DNA from: Fagopyrum homotropicum
Taxonomy: Eukaryota; Streptophyta; Magnoliopsida; Caryophyllales; Polygonaceae
NCBI GenBank assembly: GCA_033239125.1
Contig: BSWB01000005.1
Span: 22,683,447 to 22,747,446 of the forward strand
Reading direction: 5' to 3'
DNA length: 64,000 bases
In this document: positions 1 through 10,400 of the stretch, piece after piece
Position numbering within the stretch: the stretch's first letter is position 1
How the letters are laid out: the number at the start of each line of letters is the position of its first letter
Program-made: the position numbers and the translations under genes
Notes under the pieces: generated by a model
Databases searched by the model: none
Seen by the model: only the letters and a program-made list of their open reading frames with translations
What the model was told of the DNA's origin: nothing

Positions 1-202
1 ACATCAACAGCCGCGCATCAACACCTGGTTTGAACTCCGTAGAAGGATGCGTGCTCGGTTCATACCTTCGGATAACAAGCAACAATTGTTGCTCAAACTT
101 GAAAGGCTACGTCAAGGTAACCGAATTCCACACGATACCATAAAGAGTTGAAAACTCTCCTTCACATATCGGGAACCCGACAGCCCGACGACTATATCCT
201 AA
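1..202 (+). pseudogene. gag fragment of CRM-like gypsy element
   Basis: This stretch is nearly identical to positions 7916-8118 inside the gag of element A, so it is a second copy of the same gag region cut by the window edge. Small changes break the frame (for example the tyrosine codon after the FIPSD segment and a lost base near 130). At about 203 it switches abruptly into minus-strand sequence of a non-autonomous relative, so this is a rearranged remnant and not a gene. Confidence 0.85.
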
Positions 203-373
203 CCCATCGAACGTATTCTTCATTTATTGTTCTTTTTCTATCGCGTCTAGACATTCTCGAACAGTTCACAACCCGAAAGCTTGAGGAACTCGCACCGTTG
301 GGCTCAGACTCAAACTTACGCACATCTCGTTCATACCGTTTGAGTCAAGTCGAATCGTCCTAGAAACTCCCTA
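203..373 (-). mobile_element. Fragments of non-autonomous element 5' region and R3 LTR
   Basis: Positions 203-303 match the minus-strand start of the chimeric ORF and its leader at 3870-3975, ending in a damaged PBS complement (gggctcagactc). Positions about 314-355 match an R3-type LTR segment in plus orientation (compare 5289-5330). It is a mosaic of short pieces with no complete element. Confidence 0.7.
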
Positions 374-1044
374 ATGATACGCCCCAGCCAAAGGATACAA
401 CGATGCAAGACAAACGAAAAATTAAAGAAAACATACACATGTGTTTTGGATTTGTGATAATTGAAAATAAAGTACAAGATATGTATTGCTAGAGCTTCAA
501 GCATCTCACCATCTACTCTACAATACTCGCATCAACTCTCACAAGCCTCTCACCTATGAGAACTAATGCCTTCGCCCTCGCATCTCACAAAGGCAACCCA
601 CCCGGCATCTCACCAAGGAGGAGGTTTCGGCATCTCACCAAAAACCATATAACCAAATTGTTTTTCAAATATTATCAACTCTCACTTATTTTTCTATGAA
701 CCAAGCAAGCCTTTAAATAGGGAAAATAAGGCTAGCTAAAAGATAAAAAAAAAAGGCCAAAAGTCATAATAAATTATAGGCCTTAAAGATCCACATAATG
801 AGGCATTGGTTTTGGACTCTTCACATCGTGACCATAAATCCGGCTGTTGGAAGAACTGAATTTATGACCCATCTCTTGGACGAATATGCTCTTGAAGTCT
901 GCATGAATATTGCAGCCCTTGAAATCAGCTTTCCAACAAGTATTTACGGACCTTCATTGAATAAACGTAGCATTCTTTATAACCAAAATACTGAAGGGTC
1001 GAATTAAAGTGAAGCCGTTTGCATTGGCTTCCCGGATCACATCA
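374..1044 (-). mobile_element. R1 LTR (671 bp)
   Basis: On the plus strand it begins TGATACGCCCC and ends GATCACATCA, so in its own orientation it has TG...CA ends. It is followed by a purine tract complement at 1045, which marks its U3 end. A TATA-like CTATTTAAAGG lies on the minus strand near 709-719. Downstream of it in the transcribed direction are five copies of GGTGAGATGC-like words (plus-strand GCATCTCACC near 499, 544, 578, 602, 630). Other R1 copies start near 17208, 17579, 19921, 21605 and 22283. Confidence 0.85.
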
Positions 1045-1126
1045 TCCTCTCCACCTTTTAAAAAGATTCGTCCTCGAATCTTCATGCCTTTTATTGAATT
1101 GCATCGAATAAGCCTCTGATACCACT
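1045..1126 (-). mobile_element. TRIM internal domain: PPT and PBS only (82 bp)
   Basis: Between two LTRs lie only a polypurine tract (minus strand of 1045-1064), the inverted repeat GATTCG-AGGA-CGAATC (1065-1080), about 30 bp of spacer, and a PBS complement (cctctgatacca, 1113-1124). There is no room for coding capacity. The same 82-bp unit recurs at 18205, 20589 and 22201. Confidence 0.85.
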
Positions 1127-2011
1127 TGATGCGCTCTTCGTTAGTTGAACGCAAGGATCCGCCGGTGTTGTTCCTCCGTCGACTTCTTTTGTGTATTTTC
1201 GATTTATATGGATATGCCAAGCAAGGGATCGTCTAGCCTCGCACCTTGGATCTCCTTGGCTCGATATCTTCTTTCCTCAGAATCTCACTTCGGAAATTGG
1301 ATCTCCTTTGTCCTCCTAGCCTCATACCGTAAGGACACCACTGGGCCTCTCAACTTATGGGTTTCGAAACTTTGGCCTCTAACCTTAGTCTCTAGGTTTG
1401 TTTTTCTCAAAGTGAAAACACAACTTTTGATTGACCCAACTTCATAATCTGATTAAAACGTGTGTAGGAGAAGGCCTTATATGGGCTGAAAATTCAGCAC
1501 CAACTCCCTACAATAATAACTTACAAGTAGTTCAAGAGTTGTGCATTAAATGAAGGCAAACATAGGGTCTTTCAACCAACAACTTCAAGCAAATAAATGG
1601 CCTAAAAACCATAAATATGGCCGCCAATTAAAGCTTCAAGGATCAAAACGTGGCTGAAAATAATCTTGTTTGGACGTGCATTTCTTGTGCATATTCCTTT
1701 GCATAACTCCATGCATGATCTTGGTCAAAAACCCACTCAAGTATAAACGTTGCTTCACTGTCGGGTCATTTTCACCCTCTTCCTCTTGGACTCTAGACTT
1801 CTCATAACCTATAAAGTTGTAGATCTTGAAAATACCTTTGAAAGTAGTACTTGTGGGTCTTCTAACTCCAAACGAAGCTCCAGATATAGGCATTTTACAG
1901 AGAGTGCGTATATTTGACAACTTAGCCGGATCGAGCGGAATATAATTTAACTTGACAACGCTTTGAGTGAACATTTTTGGCTTCATGTTGGGTCTCTCGG
2001 GGATCACATCA
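1127..2011 (-). mobile_element. R2 LTR (885 bp) with coding U3
   Basis: It starts TGATGCGCTCTTCG directly after a PBS complement and ends GATCACATCA directly before a polypurine tract complement. On the minus strand a TATA-like CATATAAGG lies near 1476. U3 carries the C-terminal half of the chimeric ORF described at 1636-2319. Compare the R2 copy at 13094-13982. Confidence 0.85.
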
Positions 2012-2319
2012 TCCCCTTTCCCTTGAAAAGGATTCGTCCTCGAATCCGAATCATCTACCTTGGGAAGGTGATTGTTTGATTTATTATCATGGTAACTACT
2101 TCTCTCGACTTCGCCGCCATCATGTCGAGATGCTTGACTACGATCCGGGTTCAATAGAAGGGGAGGAAACCTTCTCCTTATCTCAACTAGTTGGGATTCA
2201 ATCCTGTCCAAACGTTGGTCGATTCGATTACCACCACTTCCATTGTCGTTGATGTTCGGTGGTGATGAAGGCACAGGATCCGGTAGACGAGGACGCTGGG
2301 ATAGTGGAGCAGCCTTCAT
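1636..2319 (-). pseudogene. Chimeric ORF of non-autonomous element, N-truncated
   Basis: This open frame of 227 residues starts within the proline-rich linker. It continues through the gag-like stretch (IDQRLDRIESQLVEIRRR), the NPFQGKGDDVIPE segment that overlaps the polypurine tract, and then the U3-encoded domain (PAKLSNIRTLCKMPISG, then STTFKGIFKIYNF, then QEEEGENDPT, then TKIMHGVM). It lacks the charged N-terminus seen in the copy at 2865-3929, because the DNA jumps at about 2440 from the internal domain back into U3 sequence. I do not recognise the U3-encoded domain from any named family. Confidence 0.6.
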
Positions 2320-2440
2320 TGATGGTATAGGCGGTGATATGTACTATTTTTTGCCCGTATCTTTCTTAACTCGGCTCGTTGGAAAATAAGCCGCCTCTTT
2401 CATCCATTTTTCGACCGCTCTACGGCGCCGATCTTCCGCT
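2012..2440 (-). mobile_element. Truncated internal domain of non-autonomous element
   Basis: It begins with the polypurine tract complement (2012-2028) next to the R2 LTR and runs into the proline-rich and charged part of the chimeric ORF. At about 2440 the sequence switches from the charged coding region directly to U3 sequence (gctgcttcactgtcgggtc), an internal deletion or recombination junction that removed the 5' part and the PBS. Confidence 0.7.
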
Positions 2441-3249
2441 GCTTCACTGTCGGGTCATTTTCACCCTCTTCCTCTTGGACTCTCGATTTCTCATAAACTA
2501 CAAAGTTGTAGATCTTCAAAATATCTTTTAAAGTAGTACTTGTGAGTCTTCTAACCAAATTGCCACCTTAGAATCACCTAAGCAACTCACCTAGATGTTT
2601 GAAAACAAAGCATCTCACCTAGAATTCGGGTTTTGTTTTTCTCAAAGTAAAAACACAACTTTTGATTGACTCAACTTCATAATCTCCTTAAAACGTGTGT
2701 AGGAGAAGGCCTTATATGGGCTGAAAATTCAGCACCAACTCCCCACAATAATAACTTACAAGTAGTTCAAGAGTTTGTGCATTAAATGAAGGCAAACCAA
2801 GGGTCTTTCAACCAACAACTTCAAGCAAATAAATGGCCTAAAAACCATAAATATGGCCGGCCAATTAAAGCTTCAAGGATAAAAAACGTAGCTGAAAATA
2901 ATCTTGTTTGGACGTACATTTCTTATGCATATTCCTTTGCATAACTCCATGCATGATCTTGGTCAAAACCCCACTCAAGTATAAACGCTGCTTCAGTGTC
3001 GGGTCATTTTCACCCTCTTCCTCTTGGACTCTTGACTTCTCATAAACTACAAAGTTGTAGATCTTGAAAATACCTTTAAAAGTAGTACTTGTGAGTCTTC
3101 TAACTCCAAATGAAGCTCCAGATATAGGCATTTTACAGAGAGTGCGTAAATTTGACAGCTTAGCCGGATCGAGCGGAATATAAATTAACTTGACAACGCT
3201 TTGAGTGAGCATTTTCGGCTTCATGTTGGGGCTCTCGGGGATCACATCA
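2441..3249 (-). mobile_element. Composite R2/R4 LTR
   Basis: Positions 2441-2555 duplicate part of U3. Positions 2556-2640 are R4-like leader sequence with GCATCTCACC words. Positions 2640-3249 are an R2-like body with CCATATAAGGCC and the U3 coding region, ending GATCACATCA before the purine tract. The patchwork suggests recombination between subtypes. Confidence 0.7.
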
Positions 3250-3929
3250 TCCTCTTTCCCTTGAAAATGATTCGTCTTCGAATCCGTCATGCCATTGTTG
3301 GGAAAGTGATTGTCTGATTTATTATCATGGTAACTACTTCTCTCGACTTCGCCGCCATCATGTCGAGATGCTTGACTGCGATCCGGGTTCAAGGGAAGGA
3401 GAGGAAACCTTCTCCTTATCTCAATTAGTTGGGCTTCAATCCTATCCAAACGTTGGTTGAATCGATTACCACCGTTTCCATCGTCGTTGATGTTCGGTGG
3501 AAAAGTCGGTGGTGGTGGAGGCACAAGATCTGGTGGACGAGGAGGTTGGACTAGTGGAGCAGCTTTCGGTGGTGGTATAGGTGGTGATATGTACTTTCTT
3601 TTGCTGGTTGCTTTCTCAACTCGGCTCGTTGGAAAGTAAGCTGCCTCCTTCATCCATTTTTCGACCACTCTACGGCGCCGATCTTCCTCTTCCTTTTTCC
3701 GATCCTCCTTTTCTCGACAACGACGTCGGTCTTCTCCCTCTTGTTTACGAGCTTTGTCTTCATGGCGACAGGCTTCTCTTCTCTTTAGTCTTCTTCGTAT
3801 TTCTTCATAGACGGCCTCGTAAAGATCGTCTTCCTTTTCACTCAAAGGAAGATAACCATCGTCATACTCTCGAATTGCCCATCGAACGTATTCTTCATTT
3901 ATTTTTCTTTTTTGATCGCGTCTTGACAT
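2865..3929 (-). CDS. Chimeric protein of non-autonomous LTR element (long form)
   Basis: This is the longest intact copy, 354 residues from the ATG at 3929. An open extension to 3989 reaches back into the PBS, so I prefer the internal ATG. The order is: residues about 1-110, highly charged and probably coiled coil (repeated EEDRRRR-type runs); a proline-rich linker of about 50 residues; a gag-like stretch (FNQRLDRIEAQLIEIRRR) resembling the gag N-terminus of element A; a segment ending in HFQGKEDDVIPE that spans the polypurine tract; then about 120 residues encoded inside U3 (PAKLSNLRTLCKMPISG, STTFKGIFKIYNFVVY, QEEEGENDPT, KIMHGVM). It has no protease, RT or integrase, so the element must depend on another for movement. 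Function unknown; conservation across copies is the main sign that it is or was translated. Confidence 0.65.
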   Translation of the reverse strand: MSRRDQKRKINEEYVRWAIREYDDGYLPLSEKEDDLYEAVYEEIRRRLKRREACRHEDKARKQEGEDRRRCREKEDRKKEEEDRRRRVVEKWMKEAAYFPTSRVEKATSKRKYISPPIPPPKAAPLVQPPRPPDLVPPPPPTFPPNINDDGNGGNRFNQRLDRIEAQLIEIRRRFPLLPLNPDRSQASRHDGGEVERSSYHDNKSDNHFPNNGMTDSKTNHFQGKEDDVIPESPNMKPKMLTQSVVKLIYIPLDPAKLSNLRTLCKMPISGASFGVRRLTSTTFKGIFKIYNFVVYEKSRVQEEEGENDPTLKQRLYLSGVLTKIMHGVMQRNMHKKCTSKQDYFQLRFLSLKL

Positions 3930-3990
3930 TCTCGAACAGTTCACAACCCGGAAGCTTGAGGAACTCGCACCATTGGGCTCTGATACCACC
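3250..3990 (-). mobile_element. Complete internal domain of non-autonomous element (741 bp)
   Basis: It runs from a polypurine tract complement (3250-3266, next to the LTR ending at 3249) to a PBS complement (ggctctgatacca, 3976-3988) that abuts an LTR starting at 3991. The PBS matches initiator tRNA-Met. Just inside the PBS, the words gtgcgagttcctcaagctt match the same place in element A, tying the two families together. Confidence 0.8.
3976..3988 (-). promoter_or_regulatory. Primer-binding site, initiator tRNA-Met type
   Basis: The minus strand reads TGGTATCAGAGCC next to an LTR end (TGATGTGATC on plus from 3991). This is the usual plant gypsy/copia PBS sequence complementary to the 3' end of initiator tRNA-Met. 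Confidence 0.85.
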
Positions 3991-4235
3991 TGATGTGATC
4001 GAACTCGATTCGAACACGAGGATCCACCGGTACAAGTTCACACTCAGATTGGAATCGGTGAAATGGAACTCTTTTTTTTTGTATTTTGTAATTTTGGATA
4101 TGAAGAGTAAATTCCCTCGGCCTCTCACTTTGGGAATCCCTCAACTCGAACGAACTACCCTTGGAATCTCACTTTGGGGTTCGAACCTTCGTTCATCGGC
4201 CTCTCACATTAGAACCACCTAAGCATCTCACCTAA
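3991..4235 (-). mobile_element. R4 LTR, truncated
   Basis: It starts TGATGTGATCGAACTCG after the PBS and carries a T-run plus several TCTCACTT/GCATCTCACC words. After 245 bp it is cut by a second LTR start (TGATGTGATCGAG) at 4236. It is related to the R5 copies at 14907 and 18287. Confidence 0.75.
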
Positions 4236-4727
4236 TGATGTGATCGAGATCACCTCGAACATGAAGGACCGGCGGTACGATTCCACTTGACTCAAACGGT
4301 ATGAACGAGATGAAGATGGATGGATTTGAAGGATCGAAATCCGGATATGATGAGCACACTCCCTCCGAATCTCACTTCGGGAATCCCTCAAATAGAAAGC
4401 CTCACCCTCGGAATCGCACTCCGGGTTTGACGAACCTTCGTTGTCTTCGCCTCTCACTAGGACAACTCCTTTAGCATCTCACCAAAGGTTGTGAAAACTA
4501 AGCCTCTCACCTAGATTTTGGGATGATTTTGAGAAAACCAACAAAACATTTTAGAGAAACTCTCTTTCATTCAACTTCCAGTTGTGAAATTACATGATTG
4601 GAGATCCCTTATATAGGGCTGGAAAATTAACCAAATACAAGAATATAAAAGCAAAAACAATAAATTAAAACGGGAAATACGAAGAGTTGAGCGGGACATG
4701 ATTCATGATTGGAGATCCCTTATATGT
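4236..4727 (-). mobile_element. R3 LTR, truncated
   Basis: It begins TGATGTGATCGAGATCACC and includes TCTCACC words and the TATA region CCTTATATAGGG near 4609. It breaks near 4727 and joins a short piece (4728-4759) that carries a PBS complement. A fuller R3 copy is at 20671-21600. Confidence 0.75.
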
Positions 4728-4759
4728 GTTGAACACGTACCTTAGGCTCTGATACCAAA
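4728..4759 (-). promoter_or_regulatory. Isolated PBS fragment between two R3 LTR pieces
   Basis: Plus-strand gtgttgaacacgtacc followed by ggctctgatacca matches the 5' leader and PBS of the non-autonomous element at 14873-14904. Here the rest of the internal domain is missing. Confidence 0.7.
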
Positions 4760-5345
4760 TGATGTGATCGAGATCACCTCGAACACGAAGACAGGCGGTA
4801 CGATTCTACTTGACTCAAACGGTATGAACGAGATAAAGATTGATGGATTTGAAGGATCGAAATCCGGATATGATGAGCAAACTCCCTCCGAATCTCACTT
4901 CGGGAATCCCTCAAATCGAACGCCTCACCCTCGGAATCGCACTCCAGGTTTGACGAACCTTCGTTGTCTTCGCCTCTGATACCACTTGTGGGTCTTGTAA
5001 GAGAAGTCAAGTAACCTAGTTGAAGTTGAATGAAAGAGAGTTTCTCTAAAACGTTTTGTTGGATTTTCTCGAAATCATCCCGAAATCTCGGTGAGAGGCT
5101 TAGTTTTCACAACCTTTGGTGAGATGTTAAAGGAGTTGTCCTAGTGAGAGGCGAACACAACGAAGGATCGTCAAACCCGGAGTGTGATTCCGAGGGTGAG
5201 GCGTTCGATTTGAGGGATTCCCGAAGTGAGATTCGGAGGGAGTTTGCCCATCATATCTTGATTTCGATCCTTCAAATCCATCCATCTTCATCTCGTTCAT
5301 ACAGTTTGAGTCAAGTCGAATCGTACCGCCGGTACGATTTCACTA
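4760..5345. repeat. Inverted R3 LTR pair (hairpin-forming)
   Basis: Positions 4797-4985 (minus R3) are matched in reverse complement by about 5140-5335 (plus R3), with a spacer of about 150 bp that is itself R3 leader in plus orientation. The plus-strand words at the two ends (cggtacgattctacttgac and gtcaagtcgaatcgtaccg) show the symmetry. Read-through RNA would fold into a long hairpin. Confidence 0.8.
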
Positions 5346-5346
5346 A

Positions 5347-6185
5347 TGATACGCCCCAGCCAAAGGATCCACCGGCACATCAAGTGGTATCCAAGCAAGG
5401 AATCGTCCAGCCTCGCACCTTAGATCTCCTTGGCTCGAGATCGTCTTTCCTCGGAATCTCACTTCAGAAATTGGATCTCCTTCGTCCTCCTAGTCTCGCA
5501 CTGTAAGGACACCACTCAGCCTCTCACCTTGTGGGTTTCAAAACCTTGGCCTCTCACCTTAGTCTCTAGATTTGTTTTTCTCAAAGTGAAAACACAACTT
5601 TTGATTGACTCAACTTTATAATCTGGTTAAAACGTGTGTGGAAGAAGGCCTTATATGGGCTGAAAATTCAGCACCAACTCCCCACAATAATGGCTTACAA
5701 GTAGTTCAAGAGTTGTGATAAATGAAGACAAACCAAGGGTCTTTCAACCAACAACTTCAAGCAAATAAATGGCCTAAAAACCATAAATATGGCCGGCCAA
5801 TTAAAGCTTCAAGGATAAAAAACGTGGCTGAAAATAATCTTGTTTGGACGTGCATTTCTTGTGCATATTCCTTTGCATAACTCCATGCATGATCTTGGTC
5901 AAAAACTCACTCAAGTATAAACGCTCCTTCACTGTCGGGTCATTTTCACCCTCTTCCTCTTGGACTCTCGACTTCTCATAAACTACAAAGTTGTAGATCT
6001 TGAAAATACCTTTGAAAGTAGTACTTGTGGGTCTTCTAACTCCAAACGAAGCTCAAAATATAGGCATTTTACAAAGAGTGCGTAAATTTGACAGCTTACC
6101 CGGATCGAGCGGAATATAATTTAACTAGACAACGTTTTGAGTGAGCATTTTCGACTTCATGTTGGGGCTCTCAGGGATCACATCA
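5347..6185 (-). mobile_element. R1/R2 hybrid LTR with U3 coding region
   Basis: It begins like R1 (TGATACGCCCCAGCC) but changes within about 40 bp into R2 sequence (caagcaaggaatcgtccag) and ends GATCACATCA at 6185. It carries CTTATATGGG and the R2-type U3 coding region. The early switch from R1 to R2 is direct evidence of recombination inside an LTR end. Confidence 0.75.
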
Positions 6186-6347
6186 TCCTCTTTCCCTTGA
6201 AAAGGATTCGTCCTCAAATCCGAATCATCTACCTTGGGAAAGTGATTGTTTGATTTATTATCATGGAAACTACTTCTCTCGACTTCGCCGCCATCATGTC
6301 GAGATGCTTGACTACGATCCGGCTTCAATAGAAGGGGATGAAACCTT
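6186..6347 (-). pseudogene. PPT-side fragment of chimeric ORF
   Basis: The polypurine tract complement at 6186 is followed by about 160 bp of internal coding sequence (SQASRHDGGEVERSS region). At 6347 it stops and abuts, in opposite orientation, the first base of the PBS of element A. Confidence 0.75.
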
Positions 6348-6360
6348 TGGTATCAGAGCC
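6348..6360 (+). promoter_or_regulatory. Element A primer-binding site (tRNA-iMet)
   Basis: TGGTATCAGAGCC at this position is followed by gtgcgagttcctcaagctt, which also follows the PBS of the non-autonomous copies. No LTR precedes it. Confidence 0.85.
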
Positions 6361-7427
6361 TAACGGTGCGAGTTCCTCAAGCTTTTGTTGTACGAATTGC
6401 TTGCCTAAACTTGTTTTTTGTTTTTGCAATTTTGAGTAGTTTCTCAAATTTTGGTGCTTCCAATCTACCTTCTTGTGAGTCTTTAGAGAGATCTTGTTGA
6501 CCTTTTATTCAAAAAAAAAAAAAAAACGAAAGCCGTATTTAATATCATTAAGTAAAGTTAAAAAAAATGACAGCAAAAGAAAAGAAAAGTTGTTTGAGTG
6601 TTTTCGTTGAAATCAAATTATCTTTGAGAGTGTTCTTGAAATTATAATCAAGTTGTTCTTGAAAATTGTTATCCTTGAAATTGTTATCAAGTTGTTCTTG
6701 AGTGTTCTAGCCAATCAAAAAACACAACCCGCACGTTTTGGAGGAAACGCTTGTTATTGCTTTGCCTAACTACTTGTTAGGGACTAAGTAACTCCTCGCC
6801 GGAAGGCTCGTATTTGTTGTTGCTTTGTTACCTTTTGTGTTTGCTTTTCTGAAGTTATATTGCATCGTGAAAAACCTTGTTTACCTTGTGCACTACCTTG
6901 GAAAATTTGCGGAATTTTGTTACCAAGAGAAATCTTTGTGTGGAGAGCATTGCCTAAGGATTTGGGAAAGGTGAGGGAGAGCTTTGCCTCAAAGCAAAGG
7001 AAAAGGGGAGTTGTGTGAATCCAAACACTATCAAACACTTGAGTGAGTGTGAGGAGAAATACACTTGAGAGAGGAGAGAGAGAGAGCATTTTTGTCTCTA
7101 ACCTTTGCCTTTGAGTTTGTTTTATTTTTTGTGATAGGCGAAAGATCTCGAAAAGGTGAAAACGGCCGATTTTGCGGTTTTGCGGGAAAAAGGCGTCCGA
7201 ACTCAAAATTACAATTGCTATACCTTTCCGAGAAGGGAAACAGGCCTCCGAGTCCAACTCACGGCTTTGCCGTGACCTAATGGCTTTTTTAGCCATCCGA
7301 CACCGTTTCGGTCACGAAACCGGCATTTTTATTACCTTCGGGTTTGCCTTTGAACATTTGGTTCTGTTATACCTTTGGACACTTGGTTTTGTTTGTTTCT
7401 TTGATTGTTTTGTAGTCCAACAGTAGG
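6361..7427 (+). other. Element A 5' leader, non-coding
   Basis: About 1.07 kb of T-rich leader with A-runs (near 6513-6525) and repeated TTGTTCTTGA words near 6600-6700. I see no conserved protein. It is the expected untranslated region between PBS and gag. Confidence 0.6.
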
Positions 7428-10400
7428 ATGGCATCCGTCAATGGTAATGGGGTCAATCAAGCCGACCCACGTATTAACCGCCTTGAAGCCCAATTCGCGG
7501 AACTTCTAAGGAGACTACCTCCCGTCCCACCAGAACAAAGTCAAGGAGGAAGTAACTAGGGACCACGTAGAGGCCGGGATAGGAGTAGGAGTGTGAATAG
7601 CCATGGGAGCAGAAACCAAGATAGACGCCGAGATAGAGACTGGAACAGAAACCGGGACCATAGTCGACACGATGACTCGGACGATGAAGAAAATCGTGGT
7701 CACCGTAATAGGAGGCGTTACCATGGATCAAAAGTGGATGTTCCAAACTTCACCGGAACTGCAGAAGCGGAGACCTAGATTGAGTGGGAGACTAAGGCTG
7801 AACAAGTCTTCCGCTATTATGATTTTAACAAGTATGAAAAGATTGAAGTTGTTACTATTCATTTTGTTGATTTTGCTCTAACTTGGTGGCAGGAAGAATT
7901 GGTATATGTGGAGGCACATCAACAGCCGCGCATCAACACCTGGTTTGAACTCCGTAGAAGGATGCGTGCTCGGTTCATACCTTCGGATTACAAGCAACAA
8001 TTGTTGCTGAAACTTGAAAGGCTACGTCAAGGTAACCGAATTCCAGACGAGTACCACAAAGAGTTGAGAACTCTCCTTCACAGATCGGGAACCCGACAGC
8101 CCGACGACTATATCCTAGCCAAGTTCCTATCTGGGCTTAACCCCGATGTGTCCGAAATAGTTGAACAACTCCGACACACAAGCCTAACTGATGCCCTACA
8201 CCATGCTACCCATGCCTATAATATCATCCAAAAACGTAAGGCATCTGGATCAACAAGACGAGGGAAAAGTCATGAATCCACTGAACCCTCTCGAAATAAT
8301 CGTCCTACCCACACAACTGGTTCATCTCCAACAGTAGTTCCCAAGGCCACCTCCGCCCCTAACCCTAGTATTCCACCAACTCCAGAAATGAGCCGGACTA
8401 GGGAAGTGAAGTGCTACAAGTGTTATGAACATGGTCATTATGCCCGGGAGTGCCCTAATCCCCGTAAGGTTTTATTGAATGCATTTGGGGAAGAGGTCAC
8501 CGAGAATCATGAATCCGAAGATGACTATGAAACAGTTGTTCCAATCATAGACGGTGTTGAAGTAGAAGCTCGTGCTCCTGTGGGAGATTTCTGCCTTGTC
8601 ACAAAAAAGGCCCTACAAGCAAGCGAACTTGTTCCCGATGTCTCACAAAGGGAGAATCTCTTTAACACTCGTTGTTTAATTTCGGGACAATTGTTTACTG
8701 TTATTATTGATAGTGGGTCTTGCTGTAACATTGTTAGTCAGGAGGTCGTTGCACACCTAGGACTCAAAACGAAGGCGCACTCACAACCTTATTCGGTCCA
8801 GTGGCTCAACACCAACGCTCCCCTTCAAGTCAAGGAGCAATGTTTTGTTCACTTTGCCATCGGACCATACCAAGACGACGTTGTTTGTGACGTGCATCCA
8901 ATCACATCTTGCCATCTCTTACTTGGGAGACCATGGCAGTTTGACCGAAGGGTGTTTCATGATGGTTATACCAACATATACTTCTTCGTCATGGCCGGGA
9001 AGAAAGTAAAACTCATGCCTCTCAGCCCATCCGAGATCATGGAAGACCACATGTGTAGAGAAAGGAAGAGGTTGGTGAAAGTTGAGGCCGCAAGGACAAA
9101 GGGGAAGACTAAGATGGTTCTTGAAACAACATCCGACCCCAAGACCCTACTCACCGCACGACTACACGATGCCCGACGAGCCCTACAAAGGGGGGATATT
9201 TTCTTCCTTCTTGTTTGTGTAACAGCTTTATCTACTATGGAAGCTAATGATTTGTCTTTGCCTTCTTGTATTTCAGGGCTACTTGAGGAGTTCAAGGAGA
9301 TTATGCCCGAAGAGATTCCCCCAATACTACCCCCTATCCGAGGCATAGAACATCAGATTGACTTCATACCCGGATCAACCATTCCAAATCGGCCCGCATA
9401 TCGAGCAAACCCGGTGGAAACAAAGGAGCTACAAGCCCAAGTGGAGGACCTTTTGAGTAAGGGATACATTCGGGAGAGCTTGAGCCCATGTGCCGTTCCT
9501 ATGCTATTGGTACCTAAGAAAGATGGGAGTTGGAGGATGTGCGTTGACTGCCGTGCCATCAACCAAATAACTATAAGGTACCGACATCCTATTCCTCGTC
9601 TTGATGATATGTTAGATTAACTTCACGGTGCTACTCTTTTCTCTAAAATAGACCTTCGAAGTGGATATCATCAGATTAGGATGCATAAGGGTGATGAATG
9701 GAAAACTGCTTTCAAAACTAAGTATGGATTATATGAGTGACTTGTAATGCCTTTTGGATTAACGAATGCACCTAGTACGTTTATGCGCCTAATGAACCAT
9801 GTCCTACGTGATTTCTTAGGTAAATTTGTTGTGGTGTATTTTGATGACATCTTAGTTTATAGTCGGACGTTGGATGAGCATGTTGGACATTTGAGAAGTG
9901 TATTTCTTGTGCTTAAAGAACAACATTTGTTTGTAAAATTTAAGAAATGCCATTTTTTATCGGAATCTGTGGTTTTTTTGGGTTTTGTGGTAGGAAAGGA
10001 AGGCTTGCGAGTGGACGAAGAGAAAACCAAGGCAATATTAGAATGGCCACGTCCGACAACGGTCCCTCACATACGGGGTTTCCTTGGACTTGCCGGGTTC
10101 TATAGGAGGTTCGTTCGGGACTTTAGCACCATTGCCGCCCCCCTTACCGAGTTGACCAAGAAGGGCGTGCGATTTGAGTGGGGATCCTCTCAAGAGGAGT
10201 CCTTTATGATACTTAGAGAGTGGCTGACCCATTCCCCCGTTCTTGTGCTTCCGGACTTCTCAAAAAATTTCGAGATAGAGTATGACGCTTCGGGAATCGG
10301 GATTGGAGGAGTTTTGATGCAGGAGGGACGCCTCGTGGCCTATTTTAGCGAGAAACTGGGAGGAGCCACCTTGAACTACCCTACATATGACAAGGAGTTA

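Noticed and set aside
499..640. Regular GCATCTCACC spacing considered as a CRISPR-like array
   Set aside because: The context is an LTR of a plant retrotransposon, the repeat is only 9-10 bp and the spacing is irregular.
954..1220. Open frame through the TRIM interior into R1 U3 (GGEDDVIRE then ANGFTLIRPFSILVIKNATF)
   Set aside because: Also open in other R1 copies, but only about 45 codons are shared and the nucleotide sequence is conserved throughout; no evidence that it codes beyond the shared PPT segment.
7474..7746. Minus-strand open frames opposite gag
   Set aside because: Shadow of the Arg/Asp-rich gag coding strand (RDRDWNRNRDHSRHDDSDD) of element A.
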